Assembly: GCA_964521715.1 (NCBI GenBank) | Contig: CAZFSS010000024.1 | Location: 1 to 60,757 of the forward strand | Direction of reading: 5' to 3' | Origin: DAOVRD01 sp964521715 | Lineage (GTDB): Bacteria > Planctomycetota > Brocadiia > SM23-32 | Length of the DNA: 60,757 nt | Shown: positions 53,544 to 60,757 of the stretch, piece by piece | Layout: each line of letters begins with the position of its first letter | Numbering within the stretch: position 1 is the first letter of the stretch | The notes under the pieces: model-generated | Seen by the model: only the letters and a program-made list of their open reading frames with translations | Databases searched by the model: none | Told to the model about the DNA's origin: nothing | Position numbers and translations under genes: made by a program

Positions 53544-54086
53544 TCAGGGCAGCCGGCGCACGAGCTCAGCCAATATCTTAGACCTTCGCAACTGGTCATC
53601 CTCTGGCTCAGGCTCTGGCGAGCACACTGCTAGCCTGTAATCCAGCAAGTCGCCGCTCTTAGCCGCCACCCATGCGGGGTGACTGTGACTCTCATCGACG
53701 ACCCTGGAAGCGGAAGCGTACTGCCAACGCGCTGCTACTTCCCTCAGCGTGGCGAGTTCATCATCCGAGAAAACACGCTCGTCTGCTTCGGCGTGCGGAG
53801 TGTACTCATACCCGAAGTAGTCGACGATTCGCCGCGTTCTCCAGTCCAACAGGCCCTCTTCCTTCATCTGCTGCAAGACTGGCTGCAGCTGTGAGGCAAG
53901 CGGCCCATAATCCCGCTTCATGTACCCCTCACCGGTGATGGACCTGCCGTGTTCGGCATAATGCTGGAAATCTGCGAAGAAAAGAAGCTTGGCGAGCTTC
54001 GTCTTGCCCAGATTCCGCGCGTTCTGGACGAAGAAAAGGATCGCGTTCTTCATCTTCTCAGGACTGAATGCAACATACCCCGACAT
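53544..54086 (-). CDS. Panacea (DUF4065) domain antitoxin-like protein
   Basis: 180 residues. The Panacea/SocA-like signature appears at the N-terminus: AILFFVQNARNLGKTKLAKLLFFADFQHYAEHGRSITG, then YMKRDYGPLASQLQPVLQQM. Panacea antitoxins accompany diverse toxins; the RelE/ParE-type gene 11 bp downstream makes a PanAT-type pair. Good ribosome site (GGGAGG), and a strong promoter at 54121-54149. Gene name not given because the toxin class is not settled. Confidence 0.8.
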   Translation of the reverse strand: MSGYVAFSPEKMKNAILFFVQNARNLGKTKLAKLLFFADFQHYAEHGRSITGEGYMKRDYGPLASQLQPVLQQMKEEGLLDWRTRRIVDYFGYEYTPHAEADERVFSDDELATLREVAARWQYASASRVVDESHSHPAWVAAKSGDLLDYRLAVCSPEPEPEDDQLRRSKILAELVRRLP

Positions 54087-54120
54087 GGTAGGCCTCCCTT
54101 CCCCTTACGACCTATTCAAC

Positions 54121-54149
54121 AGTATAAGTGGTGTCCCAGCCCTCGTCAA
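54121..54149 (-). promoter_or_regulatory. promoter of the toxin-antitoxin pair
   Basis: Minus strand: TTGACG (54149-54144), 17-bp spacer, TATACT (54126-54121), 35 bp before the Panacea start. Confidence 0.65.
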
Positions 54150-54242
54150 GGGTTTTTTCGGCACCCGTCCGCGTCAACCTGCCGAACGCAGCCGGCCCTA
54201 CTGGTCTACCCGTGGCCGGGATGCCAGGTCGTCCTGCCGAGC

Positions 54243-55454
54243 TCACCCCCGGCCCACGTACTTAGCTTGCGCCGCGTCTCCCTGGCTCGTGTTCACGAGC
54301 TTGTACGGGTAGGAGCCGCCCGTCCATTCCGCCACAAGTATGGTCTCTGTCGGTAGCCAGATTCGGGTCTTGTAGCGGTCAATGCCAGCCACCTCCCAAA
54401 GCGAGCCGTCACTGAGTACCAGCATGTTCCCGCCGTCGATCTTCTGTCTGAGCCAGAGCTGTGTCCCCGCGAGCGGCGCCGCCCCGGCTGGGGCAACGCT
54501 CCTGACATTCGGGGTCTGCCGCGCAGCTTGCGCCCCTGCGAGCGCTGCCAAAGCCTGCGCGTAAGCCTGTTGTAGAGCAGCATACTGGCGCTCGATCCCC
54601 TGTAGCCGTTGCACCTCCGCCACAGCCTTGGCGGCCCATTCCTGCCAAGTGCGCTCTCTCTCGGCAGCGTTCTGTAGTTCTGTCTGGGCGCGTTTGGCCC
54701 AATCTTGCCACGCCTGCTGTGTTTGTGCATCGGATTGCTCCTGCGCTGCCAGTTGGTTTCTCAGACCGTCCAATTCGGCAAGTCGGCCCTGTGCCTGCGC
54801 TGCCCAGTTCTGCCATGCCTTCTGTGTGGTCTCCGTCTCCTGTTGCAGGGCAGCGGCTTGGGACTCAATCTGCCTCAGGCGCTCAAGCTCGTCCGTGGCC
54901 GTTTTGATCCGGAGCTTCGCGTTCTCAAGCTCCTTCTCAGCTCTCCACGCACGCGCGCGGTTGGCTTCCGCGTCCCTGATGGCCGCTTGCAGCTGATCGC
55001 GGAGAGCGGCGGTGCCCTGGGAGTCCGCGATAGGCGGTGCGGCCTCTGCCTTGGGCTCTGCTTTCTGAACTGCCGCCACGGGAGTGTCGGGTTGCTGGTT
55101 GGACGCCTGGGCGACGGGCAGGGCGTTGGCCTGCACACTGTCCACATGCCCGTTCGTCGCCTTGTTACGCCACGCGACAAGTCCGGCCACGGCCACTGCG
55201 GCGACTAGCAGCAGCGCCGCGAGAGCGGGCAGAATCCTGACGCGCGAGCGCCCTCTTCCTGCTCCGCTCCGGGATGCCTGCGCCGCCTTGCGCTTGGGAG
55301 CTGGCGAGCCGGTTTGTCCCGACGCTGCGGACGGGGCAGGAGGAATGCGAAGCAAGGCCCGGCAATGAGGGCACCTGGCGACGGTGCCAGCAGCGCTCTC
55401 CGGTACCTGAAGCGCTCTGCCACAGCCAACGCAATCAACGGTGACGACCCCCAT
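54243..55454 (-). CDS. zinc-ribbon, membrane-anchored coiled-coil protein with SH3-like C-terminus
   Basis: 403 residues. N-terminal zinc ribbon (CVGCGRAL and CPHCRALL), a basic spacer, a transmembrane helix (ILPALAALLLVAAVAVAGLVAW), a long Ala/Gln/Glu-rich coiled coil (about 145-330) with a WxxWA motif repeated three times at 35- and 21-residue distances, that is in heptad register (AWQNWAAQAQ, AWQDWAKRAQ, TWQEWAAKAV), and a C-terminal beta domain (about 340-400: LWLRQKIDGGNMLVLSDGSLWEVAG). Function unknown. Sits inside the direct-repeat segment, between the TA genes and the integrase remnant. Sequence near it looks lower in GC than the host genes. Confidence 0.7.
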   Translation of the reverse strand: MGVVTVDCVGCGRALQVPESAAGTVARCPHCRALLRIPPAPSAASGQTGSPAPKRKAAQASRSGAGRGRSRVRILPALAALLLVAAVAVAGLVAWRNKATNGHVDSVQANALPVAQASNQQPDTPVAAVQKAEPKAEAAPPIADSQGTAALRDQLQAAIRDAEANRARAWRAEKELENAKLRIKTATDELERLRQIESQAAALQQETETTQKAWQNWAAQAQGRLAELDGLRNQLAAQEQSDAQTQQAWQDWAKRAQTELQNAAERERTWQEWAAKAVAEVQRLQGIERQYAALQQAYAQALAALAGAQAARQTPNVRSVAPAGAAPLAGTQLWLRQKIDGGNMLVLSDGSLWEVAGIDRYKTRIWLPTETILVAEWTGGSYPYKLVNTSQGDAAQAKYVGRG

Positions 55455-55583
55455 AGTCTCGTCTCCCCCTGCTTATGCCGCTATAGTAACGTCGGAGAGC
55501 GCGCACGGCAATAGGCAGTTTTCTGATACGGGGCTTCCAGGATTCCGAGAGGCCGGCGCACGGGACAAGCGAGAGCCGCAGAG

Positions 55584-55819
55584 TTACTCCTTGGCGGGCG
55601 GCTTATCGCGGGAGACCAGCTCAGCGACTTCGCCGGCCACGTCGCGGCGGTTGTCGTCGTAACGTCTACCGTCTCTATGCTGGCGTGGCGGGAGTAGCGG
55701 GCGACCTTGCTGATGTTGCCGTTACTGCGCTCCAGGGGCGTGGTGATACCGGTATGGCACAGCCCGTGGGGACACACTTTCCCGGTGCCGGCGCGTTGGC
55801 CTGCGGCCGGCCTTCCCAT
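55584..55819 (-). pseudogene. tyrosine recombinase (integrase) C-terminal remnant, frameshifted
   Basis: Minus-strand peptide GKVCPHGLCHTGITTPLERSN, followed by a frameshift near 55660, then YDDNRRDVAGEVAELVSRDK and a stop at 55584. These are the HxLxH box and the catalytic-Tyr region of XerC/phage-type integrases, but the box reads HGLCH with the key Arg replaced by Cys, the Tyr is in a different frame, and the rest of the catalytic domain is absent. A dead remnant next to the right direct repeat. Confidence 0.7.
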
Positions 55820-55847
55820 GACCCCTCTTTCCCAAACGATTTGAGAA

Positions 55848-55947
55848 AGGTGGTGGAGACGAGGGGATTCGCAAGCGGCCTATGTCGCAACTCCTTGCGG
55901 ATCAACGTAATACAAGGCCAGCGAACACCTTACGGCCACGCACGCCA
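55848..55947. repeat. 100-bp direct repeat, right copy (att-like)
   Basis: Same sequence as at 52955-53054 (about 91 of 100 positions by eye). Read on the minus strand, its end, about TTGCGAATCCCCTCGTCTCCACCA (only the last part is written here as CCTCGTCTCCACCA), looks like the T-arm plus acceptor end of a tmRNA/tRNA gene. The integrase remnant starts within 30 bp. Confidence 0.7.
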
Positions 55948-56085
55948 GAGACAACACGCTGCTACTGCGGGCCTTATACTACGCTGGCGCGTAACATGTC
56001 AAGTAACAACATTGAGGTCTGGCTATAGGCGCAACCAGATTGCAACCGGCCGCCTCTTAGGGATTCGGGCGGTCGACCGGCAGGA

Positions 56086-56334
56086 CTACCAAGGCAGCAC
56101 CCTGATCTCCTCACTGTCACGGTTGAAGTCGATGAAGCGGCAGTCCTTCAACATCAGGAAGACGTCAACGAATGTGGTTCCAGGAGCAAAGGTAATCCCC
56201 GGCGTCGTCTGCAGCTTCACTTCGGCAAGCTTGACGTCCAGAGCGCCCCCGTTATCTTCTTGCGCCTGCCACAGGGCTTCGTGCGCTAGAGAAAGCGACG
56301 AGAACCATCTGCCTTCAAGACTCGACGCTGTCAT
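56086..56334 (-). CDS. small protein coupled to the HD phosphohydrolase
   Basis: 82 residues from ATG 56334, which overlaps the stop codon of the HD gene as ATGA, so translation is coupled. The sequence has a polar N-terminus and a hydrophobic middle strand (TFVDVFLMLKDCRFIDF); no known family is recognised. Coupling to an HD phosphohydrolase suggests an accessory, substrate or inhibitory partner (inference). Confidence 0.6.
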   Translation of the reverse strand: MTASSLEGRWFSSLSLAHEALWQAQEDNGGALDVKLAEVKLQTTPGITFAPGTTFVDVFLMLKDCRFIDFNRDSEEIRVLPW

Positions 56335-58226
56335 GGCTTCCCTCCCTTCTCCGACAGGCCCTCGATCGTGCTCGTCCAAGCATTCCTGACTTCCTTCGTT
56401 CGTTCATCATTCCAGCACGCGAGAATCCCCCTGACCACGCCCCTTGCGACCCCAACACGGACGTCCTTCGCTTCATTGTCCGCGCGGAATGCCGCCAGGT
56501 TCTCTGATCGGCCTGCAACATAGATGAAGAACGGGATCTCTCCCGTCAGCCCCGATAGCTCGCGGAGCAAAGCTGAATGCTCGATCAGCTTGGGGTGTTT
56601 CCCGCCTCTAGCGACGAGCCGCTGTTCTTCCAGCTTGCCGAAAACGTCTCCAACGACGCCAAGGATAGGACGAAGCCGGTCCGCACCCATCAGCTCTAGC
56701 TCCTTCTTCAGGTGCGGTTCCGTGATAGCCCATGCTGCCAGCGCAAACTCCTCTCTGCGCATGAGCCTCCAGATGCGCCCAAGCCATTCCGCGGACGCGT
56801 CGCTTATCCTGTCCTTGTCTTCCGAACCGACCAAAGCGGCCAGGGCCTCCCTCTGGTCAGCCTGCAGCTCCGTTCCGCAAGCTTCCCGGAACTCGCCGAA
56901 CTCGGCGATATCCTTCCAGAGCGTCCAACCGCACGGCTTCCTGTCAACGAGGGCCTCAACATAGAAGTCGTGCTCGTCAGCCTCCGCCGGCGCAAGTTGA
57001 TTCTCTCGCTCCTCCAGGGCGTCCCTTTGCTCTTCCCCGCCGCGAAGTGCGCGCGCTGGCTTCCGGCATCTGAGCGCAAACCAGATGTCGTCAATGAAAT
57101 GAGTCTCAGCGCAGGCCACGAAAGCGTCTGGGTCGAGTCTGTAATAGCAGGAGTCGTCTGGAAGCGGCGGGCCAGCGTAGAGATTGAGTGGGGGCAGAGG
57201 CTCGCCGGGGGAGCCCAACGTCTTGCAGACTAGCTCAAGGTACTCCTTTGCATCGCCGCCGAAATCATCATAGCGGACGAACACGCGGTCGCGAAACCCC
57301 TCTTCAGCAAACATCCGCTGCCCGAGTTCCTGTACAAGCTCACTGTAGAACAGCCCCTTATGATGGTAGACGACCCATTTGTTCTCCTTGTACCTTTCCA
57401 GCAAGAGCGCCTCGACGGTACTCAGGGCCTTACTGCTGGGCATCATGCGGAAGCGGCCTTCGTATTCAGTAAGCCGCAAGGAGTCAATGAACCTGGCCGC
57501 GTCCACGTGGCCAAACCCCGTCCCGCCCAAATGGCCATCTCGTTGGAGGTAATCAAGTCGGTCCACATCATACTCGCCAACCAGAATGCTCTGCAGGACG
57601 GGGAAGACCGACTCCTCAATCGTGATCTTACGACCATCCAGCTCCGCGTACGCACCATTTGGGCACAAGAGGACCAGCACCACCGCGCGCGCTGTAGCCT
57701 CATCAACCAAGTCGCCGCCCACACCGATATGCCGGACGAAGTCCGCGCTCACCGTCTCGTGGCACGCACGCTGAGGATAGTACTTCGGGATCGCATTGCG
57801 CCAGTAGAGCCTACTGAATGCTGTCTCTGACGTGTGGGATAGCGGGAAGTGGCCAACGTCGTGTAGCAATGCAGCGAAACGGACGATCGTGCGCACCGAC
57901 TCGCTCACGTCCGAATCGTCGCACTCTATTCCCGAAAAGGCCAAGAGGTCCTGCTTACACTGCTGTAGAAACCTGCACCGTACGTCCTTCTCCTCGTCAT
58001 CAGCGCATTTGCGCTCATCAAGGATCGAACGGACCGCTTGGTCGGCCAACTCCATTACTCCCAAGGAGTGCTCGAACCGGGTTCCGGTCAAGGAGGGATA
58101 TACGAGCCTGGTCGGGCCGTTCTGAGAGCAATGGCGCAGGCGCTGCAGCCAGGGGCTATCGATGACCTTTAGCTCGTCATCCCTGCACGTGATGTACTCA
58201 TAGATGGGGTCGCGGAAGAGCTTCAT
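56331..58226 (-). CDS. HD superfamily phosphohydrolase (COG1078-like) with extra C-terminal region
   Basis: 631 residues. HD motifs in order: His53 (GTRFEHSLGVMELA), His122-Asp123 with His131 (ALLHDVGHFPLSH), and Asp in EYDVDRLDYLQRDGH (about 219-231), as in SAMHD1/dNTPase-like proteins. Family members are mostly 400-500 residues; the extra C-terminal part (about 370-631) is helical and unassigned. Substrates in this group include dNTPs and cyclic or modified nucleotides. Translationally coupled to the 82-residue gene and 190 bp downstream of a DNA methyltransferase gene, a context often seen in phage-defence loci. Confidence 0.88.
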   Translation of the reverse strand: MKLFRDPIYEYITCRDDELKVIDSPWLQRLRHCSQNGPTRLVYPSLTGTRFEHSLGVMELADQAVRSILDERKCADDEEKDVRCRFLQQCKQDLLAFSGIECDDSDVSESVRTIVRFAALLHDVGHFPLSHTSETAFSRLYWRNAIPKYYPQRACHETVSADFVRHIGVGGDLVDEATARAVVLVLLCPNGAYAELDGRKITIEESVFPVLQSILVGEYDVDRLDYLQRDGHLGGTGFGHVDAARFIDSLRLTEYEGRFRMMPSSKALSTVEALLLERYKENKWVVYHHKGLFYSELVQELGQRMFAEEGFRDRVFVRYDDFGGDAKEYLELVCKTLGSPGEPLPPLNLYAGPPLPDDSCYYRLDPDAFVACAETHFIDDIWFALRCRKPARALRGGEEQRDALEERENQLAPAEADEHDFYVEALVDRKPCGWTLWKDIAEFGEFREACGTELQADQREALAALVGSEDKDRISDASAEWLGRIWRLMRREEFALAAWAITEPHLKKELELMGADRLRPILGVVGDVFGKLEEQRLVARGGKHPKLIEHSALLRELSGLTGEIPFFIYVAGRSENLAAFRADNEAKDVRVGVARGVVRGILACWNDERTKEVRNAWTSTIEGLSEKGGKP

Positions 58227-58416
58227 CTATGCCTTTGCCCTCCACGTGCGGGTCGCGCTCCTACAGGCCGGACCGCAATGCGCGTGAGTCTAGCCAGCCG
58301 CCCAGCATAAGTCAATACAGCCCAACGCCCGACCATCCTGCTCCTGCTGTGCCAACTCCGCCTGCTCCGTAATTGGTCTCAGTCCGTGCAGGCCTCGTAC
58401 GACCTGCACCCGAGCC

Positions 58417-60757
58417 CTATGCATCGTAGACCTTCAGGACTTCGTCGCCGTAGTGGTTGATGACCTTGATAGCGATCTTGCCGGTCTCGGGCTTGTCGAA
58501 CGGGCGACTGATGGTGGCGTAAAGGCTCCCCCACGCGGCTTCGTCGACCTCAGCCCGCAAGGCCCTCTTGAGCTTGTCGTAGGGGTCGTCCGCCCCGCTG
58601 AAGTAGGCGTGCCTGACGAAGAACGACTCGCCGTTGTAGTCGGTGTCGATGAACCAGCACGCGATATCATCCGTTGAGTTCGACCGTATCTCCCCCGTCG
58701 TCGGGTCGTAGACGTCCAGGCCCTTGATCTCGACCTGCACCTTGCCGCCCTTGACCTGGCGCACCTCGACGTCCGGCTCGGCATACACCGTGAACAGCGC
58801 CGCCGAGCCGCTCTTCTTCAGGTAGTCGCCCCCGAGCTGGAGGTCCTTGTCGATCTCGGCCGGCAGCACCGTCAGCTTGCCGTAGCGCTTCGCCTCTTCC
58901 GACACGTGAGGATCGAAGGCGAACCCGCAGACGACCAGCGTGTCGAACCCGATGCCCTGCACGGCCTCCTTCGCCGCCTCCTTGACGAGCTGCGGGCCGA
59001 CGGTGCCGTGCTCCGGCCCGATGCAGACGGCCACGCGCTTCGTCTTGCCGCCTGCCTCGGTATACTCCCCCTCGGCGTGTATCCACATGCCGGCGTAGGG
59101 CTCCAGGCGGTCAAACTTGAGCCGCTCGCCCTTGGCGCGGTTACTCACGCCCGAGGCCTTCAGGTTCTCGACGATGATGTGGCCGAACTGGTTCGGGCCA
59201 AGCTCGGTCACCTTCCAGCCCTCGCGGCCAACCTCGGCCAGCTCCTTCTTCTCCTCGACGCTGATGCGGCGGTGGGGGGAGAGGCTTTCGACGGTGAACG
59301 GGCCGCTGACGCGCACGCGCTTGTTGTCCTCGTAGGGCTGGTCGCGGAGAAACTCCGGCTCGGAGTGCCGGGCGATGGAGGCGTCCATCTCGGCCTGGCG
59401 TTCGCGCCTGAGCCGCCAGAACTCGGCGTGGGCTTCCTTTGCGTCCTTGGGCCAAGTCTTGCTGGCCTCGCGGGGCACCTCCCATTCTTCCCGCGACTCA
59501 TCCAGGGCCCTATTCAGCTTGGCGCGGGCGGCGTCCTGCCTCGGCTGCCACTTACCGTGCATCTCGTCGATCTCATCGTTGTTGGCGATGGCGCCGAGTG
59601 TCACGTGCGGGACACGCTGATACACGAAGCCCTTGCGGATGTCGCCGTGTGTCTCGATCTCCTGGGCGGGCTGACCCGCGATCTCGGCTTCCCTCTTCAG
59701 GCCTTCCGGGGAGTCGGCGAGGAGGTAGTACGGGAAGCGCGCGGCCATCAGGCGGGTGCGGGCCAGCGCCAGTGCCACGCGGCTGGTGTCGATAGTAATC
59801 CAGCGCCGTCCCCACTGCTCGGCGGCATACGCCGTCGTCCCGCTGCCGCACGTAGGGTCCAGCACCAGGTCGCCGGGGTCTGTGGTCATGAGCATGCAGC
59901 GCTCGACAACCTTAGTGGCGGTCTGGACGACGTACTCCTTGCCGATGGCGCCTTGAGTATCCACCCACTGGTTCGTTAGCTCCATTACGGGATAGTCATT
60001 TGCGAAGAAGACATACCCAGGGATGCTGCCACCCTTGTGCAACCGGTCAGCCAGCACCAGACGGTGCATGCCCTGCGGTGTTGTCTTCCAGCTGTTCAAG
60101 CTAGGCGGGAATTGCGGCTCGCCTTCAAACATGAACTCGAAGTGGCAGGAATCAGTGTGGCCCGACGCGATGAGGTCTGAGACCCGGAACACACGGCTGC
60201 CGTCGGGGAGGATTGCGGGCCTTAGCCGCTCGCTGGTTGAGCAACGGCGCTTGCTGCCGTCGGGGAGCTGAACGTATGTGAAAGGAGTGTCCGCCCCGAT
60301 TTCGCGTGGCACGAAGACCCGCCTGAACTTGGGCGAGTTCAAGTCCCGTGCGTACCAGACGAGGTAGTCGGCGATATTCGGTAACCGAATGGCATTGAGC
60401 GGTATCTTGGTCCTGAAGGACACGAGGGAAACGAAGTTCTCGCTCCCGAAGACCTCGTCGAGGAGTGACCTAACGAGGTGCACGTTGTCGTCCCCGATCT
60501 GAACGAAGATGCTGCCGCTCTCGGTCAAGAGGTCGCGCGCTGCGACCAGACGGTCCCGCCAGTAAGTTAAATACGAGTGGATGCCCAGCTCCCAGGTGTC
60601 CCGGAATGCTCGGATCTGCTCGGGCTGCCGGGTAGTGTCCTGGGCGCGCCCATCCCGAACGTTCCGGTCACGCGTGGACACCTGCCAGTTGGAGCCGAAC
60701 TGGATGCCGTAGGGCGGGTCGATGTAGATCATCTGGACCTTGCCCTTCAGGCCCTCC
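58417..60757 (-). CDS. adenine-specific DNA methyltransferase, beta class (N-terminus outside window)
   Basis: At least 780 residues; the reading frame is open to the window edge, with EGLKGKVQ before MIYIDPPYG, so the true start lies upstream. The order is catalytic motif IV DPPYG, then target recognition part, then AdoMet motif I VLDPTCGSGTTAYAAEQWGRRW: the beta-class layout of Type III Mod and related N6/N4 methyltransferases. A long C-terminal part (about 330-780) has a helical segment and a conserved-looking beta region (KRVAVCIGPEHGTVGPQ). No restriction subunit is seen downstream in the window; a res gene could lie upstream. Confidence 0.9.
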   Translation of the reverse strand, partial: EGLKGKVQMIYIDPPYGIQFGSNWQVSTRDRNVRDGRAQDTTRQPEQIRAFRDTWELGIHSYLTYWRDRLVAARDLLTESGSIFVQIGDDNVHLVRSLLDEVFGSENFVSLVSFRTKIPLNAIRLPNIADYLVWYARDLNSPKFRRVFVPREIGADTPFTYVQLPDGSKRRCSTSERLRPAILPDGSRVFRVSDLIASGHTDSCHFEFMFEGEPQFPPSLNSWKTTPQGMHRLVLADRLHKGGSIPGYVFFANDYPVMELTNQWVDTQGAIGKEYVVQTATKVVERCMLMTTDPGDLVLDPTCGSGTTAYAAEQWGRRWITIDTSRVALALARTRLMAARFPYYLLADSPEGLKREAEIAGQPAQEIETHGDIRKGFVYQRVPHVTLGAIANNDEIDEMHGKWQPRQDAARAKLNRALDESREEWEVPREASKTWPKDAKEAHAEFWRLRRERQAEMDASIARHSEPEFLRDQPYEDNKRVRVSGPFTVESLSPHRRISVEEKKELAEVGREGWKVTELGPNQFGHIIVENLKASGVSNRAKGERLKFDRLEPYAGMWIHAEGEYTEAGGKTKRVAVCIGPEHGTVGPQLVKEAAKEAVQGIGFDTLVVCGFAFDPHVSEEAKRYGKLTVLPAEIDKDLQLGGDYLKKSGSAALFTVYAEPDVEVRQVKGGKVQVEIKGLDVYDPTTGEIRSNSTDDIACWFIDTDYNGESFFVRHAYFSGADDPYDKLKRALRAEVDEAAWGSLYATISRPFDKPETGKIAIKVINHYGDEVLKVYDA

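Noticed and set aside
55675..55905. 76-residue minus-strand ORF reading KELRHRPLAN
   Set aside because: Same peptide type is encoded by the left repeat; it is a translation of the att-like repeat, not a gene.
1..60757. tRNA, rRNA or CRISPR arrays
   Set aside because: No T-loop/CCA pattern, rRNA segment or regularly spaced repeats were seen; only the tmRNA/tRNA-like end of the two direct repeats.

Overview
The window is a high-GC stretch of bacterial chromosome, probably from an uncultured Planctomycetota-like or neighbouring lineage. That guess rests on the gene set: many large secreted proteins with Sec signals, a GH9 cellulase-type enzyme, a multidomain FG-GAP protease, HEAT/TPR proteins, RraA-like and URO-D-like enzymes, sugar phosphate isomerase/epimerases, and dense packing on both strands. 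No rRNA, tRNA or CRISPR array was seen, so the lineage call is an inference.

Layout. 1-4.6 kb: a broken TPR fragment, the lipoprotein methionine sulfoxide reductase msrA, a nuclease-fold/winged-helix protein, a small flavin-binding protein and two translationally coupled MDR dehydrogenases. 4.8-6.8 kb: thioredoxin-TPR chaperone and a URO-D family protein. 6.8-10.4 kb: a minus-strand operon of polysaccharide deacetylase, UGM-like flavoprotein and GT87 membrane glycosyltransferase. 10.5-14.4 kb: plus-strand aroA, an MFS transporter with a structured leader, and an RraA-like protein, each behind a recognisable sigma-70 type promoter. 14.4-17.7 kb: a secreted GH9 enzyme and a D-2-hydroxyacid dehydrogenase. 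17.9-25.7 kb: rdgB and a complete cobalamin uptake operon (btuB-exbB-exbD-tonB-btuF-btuD-btuC) behind a cobalamin riboswitch and intrinsic terminator. 25.8-36.8 kb: housekeeping genes (lysA, radA, pfkB-family kinase, a HAD-YvcK fusion, pyrF, an FmdB zinc ribbon, a ferritin-like protein) and a HEAT-repeat secreted protein. 36.9-52.9 kb: large secreted proteins (DUF3352-like, serine protease with FG-GAP repeats, GATase/GH-like, tandem alpha/beta hydrolase, CBM-like plus deacetylase) and amino-acid/polyol type dehydrogenases.

52.9-60.8 kb is an accessory region. Two 100-bp direct repeats (about 91% identical by eye, with ends resembling the 3' terminus of a tmRNA/tRNA gene) bracket a Panacea-type toxin-antitoxin pair, a zinc-ribbon/coiled-coil/SH3-like membrane protein and a decayed tyrosine recombinase. 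Just outside lie an unusually long HD phosphohydrolase translationally coupled to an 82-residue unknown protein, and a beta-class adenine DNA methyltransferase that runs off the window. The methyltransferase-HD-small protein set is the best candidate here for an uncharacterised genome-defence system.

Other points of interest: a dispersed 28-bp perfect palindrome inside a MITE-like element (two copies, 12.0 and 49.7 kb), the HAD-YvcK gene fusion, a possible attenuator just before the MFS gene, and nested inverted repeats after the cobalamin riboswitch.
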